From contig NZ_JACERN010000047.1 of assembly GCF_013911085.1 (NCBI RefSeq), forward strand, positions 1 through 64,000: a stretch of 64,000 bases of DNA, read 5' to 3'. The notes below the pieces were generated by a model, which did no database searches, was not told the origin of the DNA, and saw only the letters and a program-made list of their open reading frames with translations. Both the position numbers and the translations under genes were made by a program. Source of the DNA: Aquitalea aquatica. GTDB taxonomy: Bacteria > Pseudomonadota > Gammaproteobacteria > Burkholderiales > Chromobacteriaceae. Positions 16,753-26,143 of this stretch are shown piece after piece. Every line of letters begins with the position of its first letter. The stretch's first letter is position 1.

Positions 16753-19581
16753 CTAGCGGCTGCGGCAGGCGCGGTCCACCAGGTACATCAGGTTCTGGTA
16801 AGGAATGCCGGAGTTGGCCGACAGGCCGATCTCACAGGTAACGCTATTGGAGAAGCCGCTGCCGCAGTCCTTCACCTGGGCTTTCAAGCCGGTCAGGGCG
16901 CTGGTATTTAGCTCGGGATGGCTGAAGCCCTTGTCACCGGCAAAGCCGCAACAGGTAATGCCTTGCGGCTCGATTACCGTGCTGGCGCAGCGCTTGGCCA
17001 GGGCATTGAGCATGGCGGCCTGACCGGTCTTGCGCATCGAGCACACCACGTGCAAGGCCACCGACTCTGGCTGCGGGGTGAAGGCCAGATGCTCGGCGGC
17101 CACCTCCTGCACGAAGCGGGTGACGTCATACACTTGCAGCTGCTTGCCCTGCAGCCCTTCCAGCATGCTGGCGGTACACACGCCATTGTCGACAATCACC
17201 GGCCAGCGGCCATTGTCACTGGCCTGCATCAAGGCAGCTTCCAGTTCGGCCAGCTTACTGGCGGCCGCGTCCACTGCGCCCTTGGACTTGAACGGTGTGC
17301 CGCAGCACAGGCCATCCATTTGCTGCGGGTAAATCAGCTGGTAACCCGCCTTGCTCAGCACCGAGGCTACCACTTCATTCAGCGGGCGCTGGTCGGGCAG
17401 CGCGGCTGCCGGGGCAAAGGTGCGGGTGAGGCAGGATGGCAAATACACCACCTTGCGCTCGCCCTGTTTGCCACTATCCAGCCGCAGCTTGCTGGCTGCG
17501 CGCGGAAAGTATGGTGTCCAGTAGGGAATACGCCGCCCCACTACCTGGCGCAGGCTGCGCATCAGCACCCCGGTGGCGGCATTGCCGGCCACACTTTGCA
17601 CGGTTTGCAGCGCACGCAAGCCCAGGCGCGCACCCGCAGTTGCTGCACCGTAATGGCCAGCCAGGGTATTGGCCAGTGCCTGGCCGCTATCACTCAGGTT
17701 TTGCTGGCGCAGCTGGCTGGTGAGTGCACCGGTATTGATACCCACCGGGCAGGCGCTCTCGCACAGACCACAGGTGGTACAGGTTTCATCACCGGCAAAC
17801 TGGTAGCGCTCACGCAGCTCATCCAGCCGTGATTTGTCGCTGCCGCTGTGCTCCAGTGCTGCCATTTCGCGGTTGGCAACAATACGCTGGCGCGGGGTCA
17901 AGGTAATCGCGCGGCTGGGGCACATCACTTCGCAGAAACCACATTCAATGCACTTGTCGATCAGGCTATTGGCACTGGGAATCGGCTTCAGGTTGCGAAT
18001 GTGCAGCAGCTTGTCGTGGGTGATGATCACATCCGGATTGAGAATGCCGGCCGGATCAAACAGCGCCTTGATCTCCTGCATGATGCGATAAGCCGCCGGG
18101 CCCCACTCCATTTCGACGAACGGTGCCATATTGCGGCCAGTACCGTGTTCGGCCTTGACCGCGCCTTCATACTCCACCGCCACCAGCTTGCACACGTCCT
18201 CGATAAAGGCTTCGTAGCGCTTGATTTCGGCCTCGCCAGAAAAATTGGGCGTGAATACAAAGTGCAGATTGCCCTCCAGCGCATGGCCGAAGATGATGGC
18301 TTCGTCGTAATGGTATTGGCGGAACAAGGCCTGCAGCTTGAGCGTGCCTTCAGCCAGGTGCTCGATAGGGAATACCACGTCTTCGATGATGACGGTGGTC
18401 TCCGCCGCCCGCATCGCGCCCACACTAGGGAACATGCCTTTGCGGATATTCCACAAGCGGGTGTACTGCTCGGCCACATCGGTGAAATGAATGCCGGACA
18501 GATTGGAAATGGCCGCGATATAGCCGCAGATGGCATTGATCTGCCCGGTCAGCGCCACCGCATCGCGGGCACGGGTTTCGATCAGGATGGCGGCCGCTTC
18601 ATCGCCTAGCGTCTTGAGTTCGGCCGGCACCCCAGCCTTGTTTTCCACCGAGCGCAGGCTGGCGCGGTCCAGCAGCTCGGCCGAGGACACCACGTCCTTG
18701 TGCTGAGCCAGCAGCTGGATGGCATCGCAGGCATCCTTGATGGTGGGAAACAGCACCAATGCCGATGCCTTGTGCGGCAGCTCTTCCACCGTGTGGTAAG
18801 TCACTTCCGATACAAAAGCCAGCGTACCCTCGCTGCCCACGATCAGGTGCAACAGCATGTCCAGCGGGTCGGCAAAATCCACCAGCGCATTCAGGCTGTA
18901 GCCGGTGGTGTTTTTCATCTTGTACTTGCGGCGGATGCGCGCTTCCAGCTCGCCATCGGCGCGAATACGCGCCGCCAGCGCGGCGATGCCGTCCAGCAAG
19001 CCGGCATGCGATTGGCGGAAGGCCGCCACACTGCCCGCATCGCCGGTATCCAGCACCGCGCCATCAGCCAGCACCAGCCGCAGGCTCTTGATGGTCTGGT
19101 AGGTATTCTGCGCGGTTCCGCAGCACATGCCGCTGGAGTTGTTGCTGACAATGCCACCTATCATGGCGGAGTTGATGGTGGCCGGATCGGGACCGATCTT
19201 GCGTCCGAACGGCAGCAGGGCCGCATTGGCGGCGGCACCGATCACCCCCGGCTGCAAGCGGATGGCACGGCCATCATCCAGCACTTGCAGGGCTTTCCAG
19301 CCGTGGCTGGCCACCACCAGGATGGAATCGCTCACTGCCTGGCCGGATAGCGAAGTGCCGGCGGCACGGAAGGTCACCGGCAGCCTGTGTGCTGCAGCCT
19401 GGGCCAGTACGGCTTGCACCTCGGCTTCGTCATGGGTCTGGATGACGATCTTCGGCACCAGCCGGTAACAGGAAGCATCTGTCCCGTAAGCCAGGGTGGA
19501 CAGCGGATCAGTGAACACCCGCTTGGGGTCGATCACTTCGACAATGGCTTGATGAAACAGCCGATAAGCACCTTGCAGCAT
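16753..19581 (-). CDS. FAD/Fe-S oxidoreductase, probable quinone-linked D-lactate dehydrogenase
   Basis: This 942-residue multidomain protein has an FAD-binding type-4 domain (about 35-240, with RAAGTSLSGQA and IGGIVSNNSSG) and an FAD-oxidase C-terminal domain (about 250-520). Two 4Fe-4S clusters follow (CIECGFCEVMCPS and CTTCGLCESACP), then C-terminal CCG domains (LCCGTPFKSKG and ITCCGFAGDKG). This order fits Dld-II type respiratory D-lactate dehydrogenases, which pass electrons to the quinone pool at the membrane. A D-2-hydroxyglutarate dehydrogenase is the main alternative. The start at 19581 has GGAG nine bases upstream. Confidence 0.85.
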   Translation of the reverse strand: MLQGAYRLFHQAIVEVIDPKRVFTDPLSTLAYGTDASCYRLVPKIVIQTHDEAEVQAVLAQAAAHRLPVTFRAAGTSLSGQAVSDSILVVASHGWKALQVLDDGRAIRLQPGVIGAAANAALLPFGRKIGPDPATINSAMIGGIVSNNSSGMCCGTAQNTYQTIKSLRLVLADGAVLDTGDAGSVAAFRQSHAGLLDGIAALAARIRADGELEARIRRKYKMKNTTGYSLNALVDFADPLDMLLHLIVGSEGTLAFVSEVTYHTVEELPHKASALVLFPTIKDACDAIQLLAQHKDVVSSAELLDRASLRSVENKAGVPAELKTLGDEAAAILIETRARDAVALTGQINAICGYIAAISNLSGIHFTDVAEQYTRLWNIRKGMFPSVGAMRAAETTVIIEDVVFPIEHLAEGTLKLQALFRQYHYDEAIIFGHALEGNLHFVFTPNFSGEAEIKRYEAFIEDVCKLVAVEYEGAVKAEHGTGRNMAPFVEMEWGPAAYRIMQEIKALFDPAGILNPDVIITHDKLLHIRNLKPIPSANSLIDKCIECGFCEVMCPSRAITLTPRQRIVANREMAALEHSGSDKSRLDELRERYQFAGDETCTTCGLCESACPVGINTGALTSQLRQQNLSDSGQALANTLAGHYGAATAGARLGLRALQTVQSVAGNAATGVLMRSLRQVVGRRIPYWTPYFPRAASKLRLDSGKQGERKVVYLPSCLTRTFAPAAALPDQRPLNEVVASVLSKAGYQLIYPQQMDGLCCGTPFKSKGAVDAAASKLAELEAALMQASDNGRWPVIVDNGVCTASMLEGLQGKQLQVYDVTRFVQEVAAEHLAFTPQPESVALHVVCSMRKTGQAAMLNALAKRCASTVIEPQGITCCGFAGDKGFSHPELNTSALTGLKAQVKDCGSGFSNSVTCEIGLSANSGIPYQNLMYLVDRACRSR

Positions 19582-19792
19582 GAAGTCTCTCCACGGCGCA
19601 GGCAGCGATTCTGTGTCGGCTTGCCACGCCAGTTTGCACCATCCCGGCCTGCGCTGAACTGCCGCCCCGCACGGGTGGTCCCAAGAATGTTGAAGCGGCA
19701 TAGTGCCACATCTGGCTTTTTCGCCCATCAAGGGATTACCCTGTCAGCCAAAGAGCTTATGCCTTGTAAATAACAGAAAGGGAGACACAGAC

Positions 19793-20347
19793 ATGCTGAT
19801 GCAGATCGATCAGGCCACCCTGCTGGTGGTGGATATCCAGGACAAGCTACTACCAGCGGTAGACCAGGCCGATGCCATGCTGGCGGCCAGCCTGTGGCTG
19901 GTGGGGGTGGCCCATGATACCGGCCTGCCGGTGGTGTTTTCCGAGCAGTACCCACGCGGACTGGGTCATACCGAAGCCAGCCTGCTGGCCACTGCGCCTC
20001 AGGCCACCGTGGTAGAGAAGCTGCACTTTTCCTGCGTGGCGGCAGAATGCCTGCCCGATAGCCTGCTGGCGCGCAAACAGGTGATTGTCTGCGGTATGGA
20101 AACCCATGTCTGCGTGTTGCAGACCGTGCTGCAACTGCTGGCCCTGGGCAAACAGGTATTCGTGGTAGCCGATGCGGTAGCCAGCCGCCGCAACAGCGAC
20201 AAGAAGCTGGGGCTGCAGCGCATGCAGACTGCAGGCGCGGTATTGGTCAGCAGGGAAATGGTACTGTTCGAAATGCTGGGAGTGGCCGGCAGCGAACTGT
20301 TCAAGGCCATGAGCAAGAAATACTTGATGGGGGTGCAGCCAGCCTGA
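19793..20347 (+). CDS. Isochorismatase-family cysteine hydrolase
   Basis: This 184-residue cytoplasmic hydrolase of the isochorismatase/nicotinamidase fold shows the catalytic triad as Asp in LLVVDIQDKL (about 14), Lys in VVEKLHFSC (about 78) and Cys in VCGMETHVCV (about 110). The non-proline cis-peptide region precedes the Cys. The size resembles YcaC-like enzymes of unknown substrate. The ATG at 19793 follows GGGAG at a reasonable distance; 19799 is possible. It is divergent from the lactate dehydrogenase gene. Confidence 0.88.
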   Translation: MLMQIDQATLLVVDIQDKLLPAVDQADAMLAASLWLVGVAHDTGLPVVFSEQYPRGLGHTEASLLATAPQATVVEKLHFSCVAAECLPDSLLARKQVIVCGMETHVCVLQTVLQLLALGKQVFVVADAVASRRNSDKKLGLQRMQTAGAVLVSREMVLFEMLGVAGSELFKAMSKKYLMGVQPA

Positions 20348-20750
20348 TCACTGGTGACAACGAGATTGGTGGTCTGACCGCAGGGTGGTCCCAGCGGCCA
20401 GACCGGCCGGTGGCGGCTATGCCGCTCTGTTTTCTCCTTTGCAGACTGGCGCAGGACGGTGATGGTGGGTCGAAACAGCCATCACCCGTCGCCAGCTACT
20501 GCCATAGATATAGCAAACTGCGTGCCAGATATCCTAAGCAATTGATACAAAAGATATTACCCCATCTCCATCGTGCATAGACTCCGTCAGCAATGACCGG
20601 CAGCAGGAAAAACGCACCAATACAGTGCATTGCTGCACCAGCAGCAACCCACTGCAGGCAATGCGCGCCAACAGGCCGTGGCATCACTCCTGTGCTAGCA
20701 TCTGCGGCTATCCTCCACCTTTTGCCAGTCCCATGCAGGAACACCAAACC
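20348..20750. other. Intergenic region with hairpins, no gene seen
   Basis: Two hairpins follow the isochorismatase-family gene. GGTCTGACCGC pairs with GCGGCCAGACC (20371-20404, one mismatch), and GCGGC-TAT-GCCGC (20413-20425) is followed by a T-rich stretch that could terminate transcription. The remainder has no credible ORF. Confidence 0.45.
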
Positions 20751-21080
20751 ATGACCACACCCACCTTCAAGGACATTCTGGACACCCTCCCCGCCGCCAC
20801 CGGCATTGCCGCCATCGTGCTATTGGACGCTGCGGGTGAGCCTGTCACCCGCCTGGAAAACCAGCCGGGAACCGCCGGCTCGGTACGGGTCTATCACGCC
20901 CTGATCAAGCAGCATGGTCATCTGGACCGTGCTGCTGCAGTGGAAGGCCTGGCGCTCTATGCCGAACATACGGCGGATGCCCGCCAGCATCCGGGCAAAC
21001 ACCCCAATATCGACCGTCTGCTGGCCATTGCCGAAGCCGATGCTCCAGGCTTGCGCGCCCGCATCGTGTTGCAAGACTGA
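20751..21080 (+). CDS. DUF2322-family small protein
   Basis: This 109-residue cytoplasmic protein matches my recollection of the DUF2322 family: an N-terminal FKDILDTLP, a central GSVRVYHAL and the conserved ALYAEHTADAR followed by HPGKHPNIDRL. The function is unknown. The ATG at 20751 has AGGA ten bases upstream; an in-frame ATG at 20733 would add six residues. It converges on the amino-acid permease gene, 55 bp apart. Confidence 0.75.
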   Translation: MTTPTFKDILDTLPAATGIAAIVLLDAAGEPVTRLENQPGTAGSVRVYHALIKQHGHLDRAAAVEGLALYAEHTADARQHPGKHPNIDRLLAIAEADAPGLRARIVLQD

Positions 21081-21135
21081 ACCATCCCCACCGGATGGCA
21101 GACAGCCCGGCTCCGGGCTGCCTGCCACCCCTGCC

Positions 21136-22383
21136 TTACCAGCTTTCCGGCAACACACCAAACAGCGATACCACCGCATACACCCCACTCAGGAAGAAAG
21201 TGGCCATGATCAGCCACTGCACACCGCGGTGAGCATACCAGCCACAGACAAACTCGCTATTGGCATCACCGCGACGACGTGCCGCATTCAGCAGCAAGAC
21301 CGGGATAATACCCATCAACACCCCACCGAAAGTACCGGCGAAATACAGTGCATTGACGAAGCTGGCAATGCCCGAGTAGGCCAGCAGAAAAGGCGGCAGC
21401 GCCACCACCACCAATACCAGTAACCGCTTTGATTTCTGGGTTTCGCTACCCAGACGGAAGTGATCGAAGATATTGGTGAACAGACAGCCACCCAGCCCCC
21501 AGTAAGAAGTCAGCATGGCCAGCAGGGCAAAGATATTGGCGGTGTAATAAGCCCACTGCCCCAACGCCCTGCCCCAGCTCAGTGTGGCCACCTGGGTGAG
21601 ATTGTCCGTGCCTACCAGCGCAATCACCGAAGCGGGAATCAGCGCGACGAAGACAAAGGTCAGCGCCATGCCACACATGATCAACCGTGGCAGCTTGCGC
21701 GGGGCAGACAGATTGCCACGCACCAGTTCGGGTACCAGGAACTGCGCACCAAACACGAATACCGCCAGATTGAACACCGGCACCACATACTGCCAGCGAC
21801 TGAGCCACAGATTGCTCAGGCGCGCATCCTGACTGACGATGGAAGCCATGATCAGCGCCAGAATGATGACAATCATGCTCATGCTGATGACCTTGTTACC
21901 CGCCCCCAGCACCTTCAGGCCCAGATACAACACCGCCACCGACGGCACGATGAACAGGATGCTACCCAGCTCCTTGCTCATGCCATACCCGCCCAGCAAA
22001 TCCAGCAAGATACTGCCACTACCCGCCATATAGGCGGTCAGCGCGCCAAAACTATTCGCCGCAACCGCCAGAAACAACAGCCAGCCCCCCAGGCCGCCCA
22101 GATAGCGGCTGGCCAGGCCGCTGAGTTGGCGGTTGCCACGGGTACGCAGCGCCACCTCGGTCAGGTAGAGCATGGTGATGGTGCACAGCACACAGGTAAT
22201 GGCCAGACACAGCAAGAGCGGGACATAGCCGGTCTTGCGCGCGGCAAAGGCCATGCCCAGTACACCGGCTCCGATATTGGTACCGAAAATGATGCCGATG
22301 GTTTCCAGCCCGCTGATGGGCTGGACCAGCAGGCCGGAATCTTCATGAGACGGCGCCGCTGGCGCAACTTCGCTTGAATGCAT
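21136..22383 (-). CDS. HAAAP-type amino acid permease
   Basis: This 415-residue inner-membrane protein has about eleven helices. The first helix reads IIFGTNIGAGVLGMAF, the pattern of the hydroxy/aromatic amino acid permease family (Mtr, TyrP, SdaC), which are proton symporters. The start at 22383 has GGAG at a good distance; the annotated upstream extension covers the intergenic region only. It lies 72 bp after the NTF2-like gene and is probably cotranscribed with the FAD oxidoreductase, suggesting that it imports that enzyme's substrate. Which amino acid is not evident. Confidence 0.85.
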   Translation of the reverse strand: MHSSEVAPAAPSHEDSGLLVQPISGLETIGIIFGTNIGAGVLGMAFAARKTGYVPLLLCLAITCVLCTITMLYLTEVALRTRGNRQLSGLASRYLGGLGGWLLFLAVAANSFGALTAYMAGSGSILLDLLGGYGMSKELGSILFIVPSVAVLYLGLKVLGAGNKVISMSMIVIILALIMASIVSQDARLSNLWLSRWQYVVPVFNLAVFVFGAQFLVPELVRGNLSAPRKLPRLIMCGMALTFVFVALIPASVIALVGTDNLTQVATLSWGRALGQWAYYTANIFALLAMLTSYWGLGGCLFTNIFDHFRLGSETQKSKRLLVLVVVALPPFLLAYSGIASFVNALYFAGTFGGVLMGIIPVLLLNAARRRGDANSEFVCGWYAHRGVQWLIMATFFLSGVYAVVSLFGVLPESW

Positions 22384-22455
22384 TGGCGTACTCCGGAAAT
22401 TGGACAACAACGCTGTAGCAGCCGGCCGCCATGGCGGCACGGATGGCTAGAGATT

Positions 22456-22827
22456 TCACTGCGGATGTGAGTACAACTTGAAAGCGATGCGCCAACGGCC
22501 CTGACGCTTGAACAGCGAGACGTAATCGGTGAATACCCGACCGGCCAGTGGCGTTTGCAGCTCCGCCATGGCGGCATTGCCGCAGCAGCGGATTTCACTG
22601 ATCTGCAGCCCATAGGGCGCACCCTGTGCATGTGGCGAGGGCCGGCTTTGCAGCAGGCTGCGGTATTGCGCCTGATCCAGCCGTGACTCGGCCCCTTCGA
22701 CATCTCCCAGCAGCAGGGCATCGGGGCGGAAAGCCTCTTCCAGTTTCTCCGGTCGGCCGTAATACAGGGCCTCGTAATAGGCGGTTAGCGCCTGGCGGAT
22801 CTGTTCCAGATCGGATGAGCAGGACAT
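22456..22827 (-). CDS. NTF2-like (SnoaL/DUF4440 type) small protein
   Basis: This 123-residue protein has the cone-shaped NTF2-like pattern: an N-terminal helix pair (LEQIRQALTAYYEALY, then RPEKLEEAF), a short DALLLGDVEG strand and a C-terminal sheet ending in DYVSLFKRQGRWRIAFKLY. Members include isomerases, cyclases and binding subunits. The function here is unknown. It lies 19 bp after the FAD oxidoreductase gene with a good AGGAG site, so it may be an accessory or substrate-handling partner of that enzyme. Confidence 0.75.
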   Translation of the reverse strand: MSCSSDLEQIRQALTAYYEALYYGRPEKLEEAFRPDALLLGDVEGAESRLDQAQYRSLLQSRPSPHAQGAPYGLQISEIRCCGNAAMAELQTPLAGRVFTDYVSLFKRQGRWRIAFKLYSHPQ

Positions 22828-22846
22828 GCGGTTCTCCTGATGGGGT

Positions 22847-24286
22847 CTAGCGGGAATGGGGGGCAGCCGCCTTGGTGGGCGACAGGCCGGAAGGGGCCAG
22901 CTTGCACAGCTGCTGCATCAGCCAGGATGGCTGGCGGTTTTCATCGGCAGCCAGATCGACCTGCCCTACCGCATGGCGGACCAGCCGGCCACCCAGATAG
23001 CGGAAGGGCTCGGGTGGAAAATCGCGCTGCAGGCCATGTACCAGACCGCAGCGCGACCATTCGTTGTCCAGCTGCAGCGCCAGTGCGGCGAGAATCTTGC
23101 CTCCCAGCATGGAGGGGCCGACGCCATTGCCCGAATAGCCAATGGCATAGAAGACATTCGGCTGCTGTGGCAGCGCACCAAAATGCGGCAGGCCATTACG
23201 GGTACGGTCGATGGGTCCGGTCCAGTTACCGGCGATGTCTGCTGTCTGCACCCCTGGATAAGCACGGCGCAAATGGGCGGCCACCGTGGCGGCGATACCA
23301 GATGCGCCATCCAGCTTGCCGGCCAGCTTCGCGCCATATACCAGTTGCTCATTGCCACCGCCCTTGCCGAACACGATGCGGCCATCCGGCGTGGTGCGGT
23401 AGTAGTGCACCAGCATGCGGCTATCGGAAATGGTCATGCCATTGGTCCAGCCACTGGACTGCAGCAGCTCGGGCAGCGGGCGGGTAATGACGACATCGCT
23501 GGACACCACGACAAAGGCCTTGCGAATGTCGGCAAACTGCGCAGCCCAGGCATTCATCGCCAGAATCACCCTGTCGGCGCGTACGCTGCCATGAGTGCAT
23601 TGCACCCGTGCTGGAGTACCACTTTCCAGCCTTTCCATCGGCGAAGACTCGTACACTTTGACCCCGAGCTTACGGGCGTGGCGCAACAGACCACGTGCCA
23701 GCATGGCCGGCTGAATGGAGGCCGATACCGGCTCGAACACCCCGTCCAGATGCAGGCTGGAACCACTCAGCTGCGCCGCCTGCCCTGCGGCCAGCCGTTG
23801 GTATGGCTGCTGGCCCAACAGTTCCAGCCGGCTGACCGTACTGTCCCAGGTGCCAAGCTGGGCAGTCGTCGTTGCCGCCCACAGCCAGCCATCCAGCCGC
23901 AACTGGGCATCGATGTCGTGTTGCTGGCAGAAGGCCTGCAAATCGACGATGGCTTGCGATGACTCCCGGCACAGGCGCAACGCTTCGGCCTCGCCGCACA
24001 TTTTGGCCAGCGACTGAAACTTGGCCCACAGGCTGAGTACAAAGCCGCCATTGCGGCCACTGGCCCCGCTACCGCACAGTCTGGCCTCGACCATGACCAC
24101 CTCGGCCTCCGGCTTGGCCCGCTTGATTTCGATGGCACTCCACAAACCGGTAAATCCGCCGCCCACAATGCAGACATCGGCGCGGATATCCTGCCGCAAT
24201 GGCTCGGGGGAAGCGGGCCCCTCCGCCACCAGCGCTTCGGAAAGCCAGCTACTGAAAGCACTACAGCGGGATGCAGCGGAGGACAT
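22847..24286 (-). CDS. DAO-family FAD-dependent oxidoreductase
   Basis: This 479-residue flavoprotein has the dinucleotide-binding motif VCIVGGGFTGLWSAIEI at about residues 38-54, the second motif GSGASGRNGGF, and the C-terminal GYSGNGVGPSMLGGKILA that closes the FAD site. Similar DAO-family enzymes oxidise amino acids or polyamines, for example gamma-glutamylputrescine oxidase. The substrate is unknown. The gene heads a likely three-gene unit with an NTF2-like protein and an amino acid permease, pointing to amine or amino acid catabolism. AAGGAG precedes the ATG. Confidence 0.87.
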   Translation of the reverse strand: MSSAASRCSAFSSWLSEALVAEGPASPEPLRQDIRADVCIVGGGFTGLWSAIEIKRAKPEAEVVMVEARLCGSGASGRNGGFVLSLWAKFQSLAKMCGEAEALRLCRESSQAIVDLQAFCQQHDIDAQLRLDGWLWAATTTAQLGTWDSTVSRLELLGQQPYQRLAAGQAAQLSGSSLHLDGVFEPVSASIQPAMLARGLLRHARKLGVKVYESSPMERLESGTPARVQCTHGSVRADRVILAMNAWAAQFADIRKAFVVVSSDVVITRPLPELLQSSGWTNGMTISDSRMLVHYYRTTPDGRIVFGKGGGNEQLVYGAKLAGKLDGASGIAATVAAHLRRAYPGVQTADIAGNWTGPIDRTRNGLPHFGALPQQPNVFYAIGYSGNGVGPSMLGGKILAALALQLDNEWSRCGLVHGLQRDFPPEPFRYLGGRLVRHAVGQVDLAADENRQPSWLMQQLCKLAPSGLSPTKAAAPHSR

Positions 24287-24527
24287 GCGGTAATACTCCT
24301 TGTATCAGGACAGGCGACTGCCATTGAAAGATGGCCAAGACGGTAGGGCCAACCTTCGGTGCAGGGCGGAGCTGTTGGAAAGATCAGCAGGGAGCTTATT
24401 TCAATTAGCCAGGCAGATTGATGGGAAAGGACTGAAACAGCAGCGGAAAGGAGTTGAGCCTTGCCGGTAAAATCTGCGGCAGGCACAAGCAGGAAAGTGC
24501 AGTGGACTACAGGAGGAGCGAGACATG

Positions 24528-24555
24528 AAAAAAGCCCGCCGAAGCGGGCTTTTTT
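24528..24555 (-). terminator. Bidirectional terminator after rplI
   Basis: AAAAAAGCCCGC, loop CGAA, GCGGGCTTTTTT gives a T run on either strand. It lies 28 bp after the rplI stop. The rest of 24287-24582 holds only the promoter region of the FAD oxidoreductase gene. Confidence 0.9.
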
Positions 24556-24582
24556 CTTGAAGCAGGATTCCGGATCAGGAAA

Positions 24583-25032
24583 TCAGGCTTGAGCGACCAC
24601 AACAACCTTGATCGGGGATACTACGTCGTGGTGCAGAGCGATTTCGATGTCGTACTCACCGATGGCCTTGAACGGGCCGTTCGGCAGGCGAACTTCGAAA
24701 CGCTTGATTTCCACGCCGAATGCGGTCACGGCTTCAGCCACGTCCACATTGGTCACGGAACCGAACAGACGGCCATCAACACCAGCTTTTTGAGCGATGG
24801 TGATTACAGCGTCAACCAGCTTTTCAGCACGAACCTTGGCATCGGCCAGGATCTCAGCTTGCTTGGCTTCCAGTTCGGCGCGACGAGCTTCGAACTCTTT
24901 CAGGTTGACTTCGGTAGCACGCTTGGCTTTGCCTTGCGGGATCAGGAAGTTACGGGCGTAGCCGTTCTTAACCTTTACCACGTCACCCAGTTGACCCAGG
25001 TTGGCAACTTTTTCGAGCAGAATGATTTGCAT
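24583..25032 (-). CDS. rplI: 50S ribosomal protein L9
   Basis: L9 binds 23S rRNA and restrains frameshifting. The 149-residue protein has the N-terminal rRNA-binding stretch [18 protein letters not shown] and [12 protein letters not shown], a long central helix and a C-terminal domain with [16 protein letters not shown]. It is the last gene of the rpsF-priB-rpsR-rplI operon, 18 bp after rpsR. Confidence 0.98.
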   Translation of the reverse strand: MQIILLEKVANLGQLGDVVKVKNGYARNFLIPQGKAKRATEVNLKEFEARRAELEAKQAEILADAKVRAEKLVDAVITIAQKAGVDGRLFGSVTNVDVAEAVTAFGVEIKRFEVRLPNGPFKAIGEYDIEIALHHDVVSPIKVVVVAQA

Positions 25033-25050
25033 CTTAAGTCCTTTCCCGGC

Positions 25051-25278
25051 TTAGTGTTGATCGGTGTAAGGCAGGAAAGCCAGGAAGCGAGCACGCTTGA
25101 TAGCAGTGGTCAGCTGACGCTGGTAGCGAGCCTTGGTACCGGTAATGCGAGCCGGGATGATTTTGCCGTTTTCGGCGATGAAGTCTTTCAGCAGATCAAC
25201 GGATTTGTAATCGATATCCTTGATGCCTTCTGCCGTGAAGCGGCAGAACTTCTTGCGCTTGAAGAGTTGACGAGCCAT
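25051..25278 (-). CDS. rpsR: 30S ribosomal protein S18
   Basis: S18 forms a heterodimer with S6 on the platform of the small subunit. The 75-residue protein shows [24 protein letters not shown] and [20 protein letters not shown], which are diagnostic. It follows priB by 5 bp and precedes rplI in the standard order. Confidence 0.98.
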   Translation of the reverse strand: MARQLFKRKKFCRFTAEGIKDIDYKSVDLLKDFIAENGKIIPARITGTKARYQRQLTTAIKRARFLAFLPYTDQH

Positions 25279-25283
25279 TTTGA

Positions 25284-25583
25284 CTAACCTTTTACAAATT
25301 CAACATATTCGATATTGAGTACCAACCGCGGATTTTTCAGACTGCGCTGGGACAGAAATCCGGTGAATGTCACCGCGTTTCCTGCCAGTTTCCCGGCATG
25401 TTTCCGGGCGTCTTCTCCAATCAGCACGGCCTGGATTTCACAGGCCACATCGCGTTCGAACCCGCCGGCAGTCTGTCTAGACTGGTGCCTGATCCACATT
25501 TCCACCACCGGAATACCGGCAGGGGTGTAACGCAGGGCTTCTTCGCGTTCGACCGTCGCGGTCAATACCAGACGGTTCTGCAA
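25284..25583 (-). CDS. priB: Primosomal replication protein N
   Basis: PriB is a single-stranded-DNA-binding OB-fold protein that helps PriA restart stalled replication forks. The 99-residue protein carries [20 protein letters not shown] and the C-terminal [10 protein letters not shown] typical of betaproteobacterial PriB. The start is TTG at 25583, chosen because AGGAGACAAGGAC lies just before it and this gives the family N-terminus. A longer version starting at TTG 25601 would have no ribosome site. Its position between rpsF and rpsR is conserved. Confidence 0.93.
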   Translation of the reverse strand: MQNRLVLTATVEREEALRYTPAGIPVVEMWIRHQSRQTAGGFERDVACEIQAVLIGEDARKHAGKLAGNAVTFTGFLSQRSLKNPRLVLNIEYVEFVKG

Positions 25584-25601
25584 GTCCTTGTCTCCTGCCA
25601 A

Positions 25602-25979
25602 TTAGGCAGCAGCTTCGGCCTCGGCTGCCGGCTGCTGGGAATCCAGCAGGTTCTTGGCCTTTTCGTCCTTCATCATCGGGGACGCTTCGGTAACGGCGCG
25701 ATCCAGCTTGATGGTGAGGTGACGCAGAACAGCGTCGTTGAACTTGAAGGCGTGCTCGATCTCGGCCAGGGTTTCGGACTGGCACTCAACGTTCATCAGA
25801 ACGTAGTGGGCTTTGTGCAGCTTCTGGATCGGGTAAGCCAGTTGACGACGGCCCCAATCTTCCAGACGGTGAATCTTGCCTTCAGCGGCCAGAACCATGC
25901 CCTTGTAGCGCTCGATCATGGCCGGAACCTGTTCGCTCTGGTCCGGATGGACGATGAACACGATTTCGTAATGACGCAT
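25602..25979 (-). CDS. rpsF: 30S ribosomal protein S6
   Basis: S6 binds 16S rRNA with S18. The 125-residue protein has [45 protein letters not shown] and an acidic Ala/Glu-rich tail. It opens the operon, preceded by AAGGAG and by a hairpin in the leader that may be an S6:S18 binding site. Confidence 0.98.
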   Translation of the reverse strand: MRHYEIVFIVHPDQSEQVPAMIERYKGMVLAAEGKIHRLEDWGRRQLAYPIQKLHKAHYVLMNVECQSETLAEIEHAFKFNDAVLRHLTIKLDRAVTEASPMMKDEKAKNLLDSQQPAAEAEAAA

Positions 25980-26001
25980 GTTAACTCCTTATGGCTATTT
26001 A

Positions 26002-26028
26002 GCTTTTTGCCATGCGGTTGCAAAAAGC
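26002..26028 (-). promoter_or_regulatory. rpsF leader hairpin, candidate S6:S18 autoregulatory element
   Basis: On the minus strand GCTTTTTGC pairs perfectly with GCAAAAAGC around the nine-base loop AACCGCATG. The loop contains CCG, the trinucleotide known to be conserved in S6:S18-binding rpsF leaders. It lies about 20 bases before the rpsF Shine-Dalgarno, inside the predicted 5' leader. Confidence 0.55.
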
Positions 26029-26047
26029 AAGGTAGTGAAACCGCAGC

Positions 26048-26076
26048 ATTCTACGCACTTAATCCTGCTGCGGCAA
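26048..26076 (-). promoter_or_regulatory. Sigma70 promoter of the rpsF operon
   Basis: On the minus strand TTGCCG (26076-26071) and TAGAAT (26053-26048) are separated by 17 bp. The predicted start is about 60 nt before the rpsF ATG. Confidence 0.65.
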
Positions 26077-26143
26077 ACAAAATCGGCCAGAGGCTGCGGC
26101 ACAATGCGGCAAGCGTGGCAAAAGCAGCAAGGCTGCTGGGGGC

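Noticed and set aside
24589-25287. A 232-codon plus-strand ORF opposite rplI and rpsR
   Set aside because: It overlaps two ribosomal protein genes on the opposite strand and is an antisense shadow.
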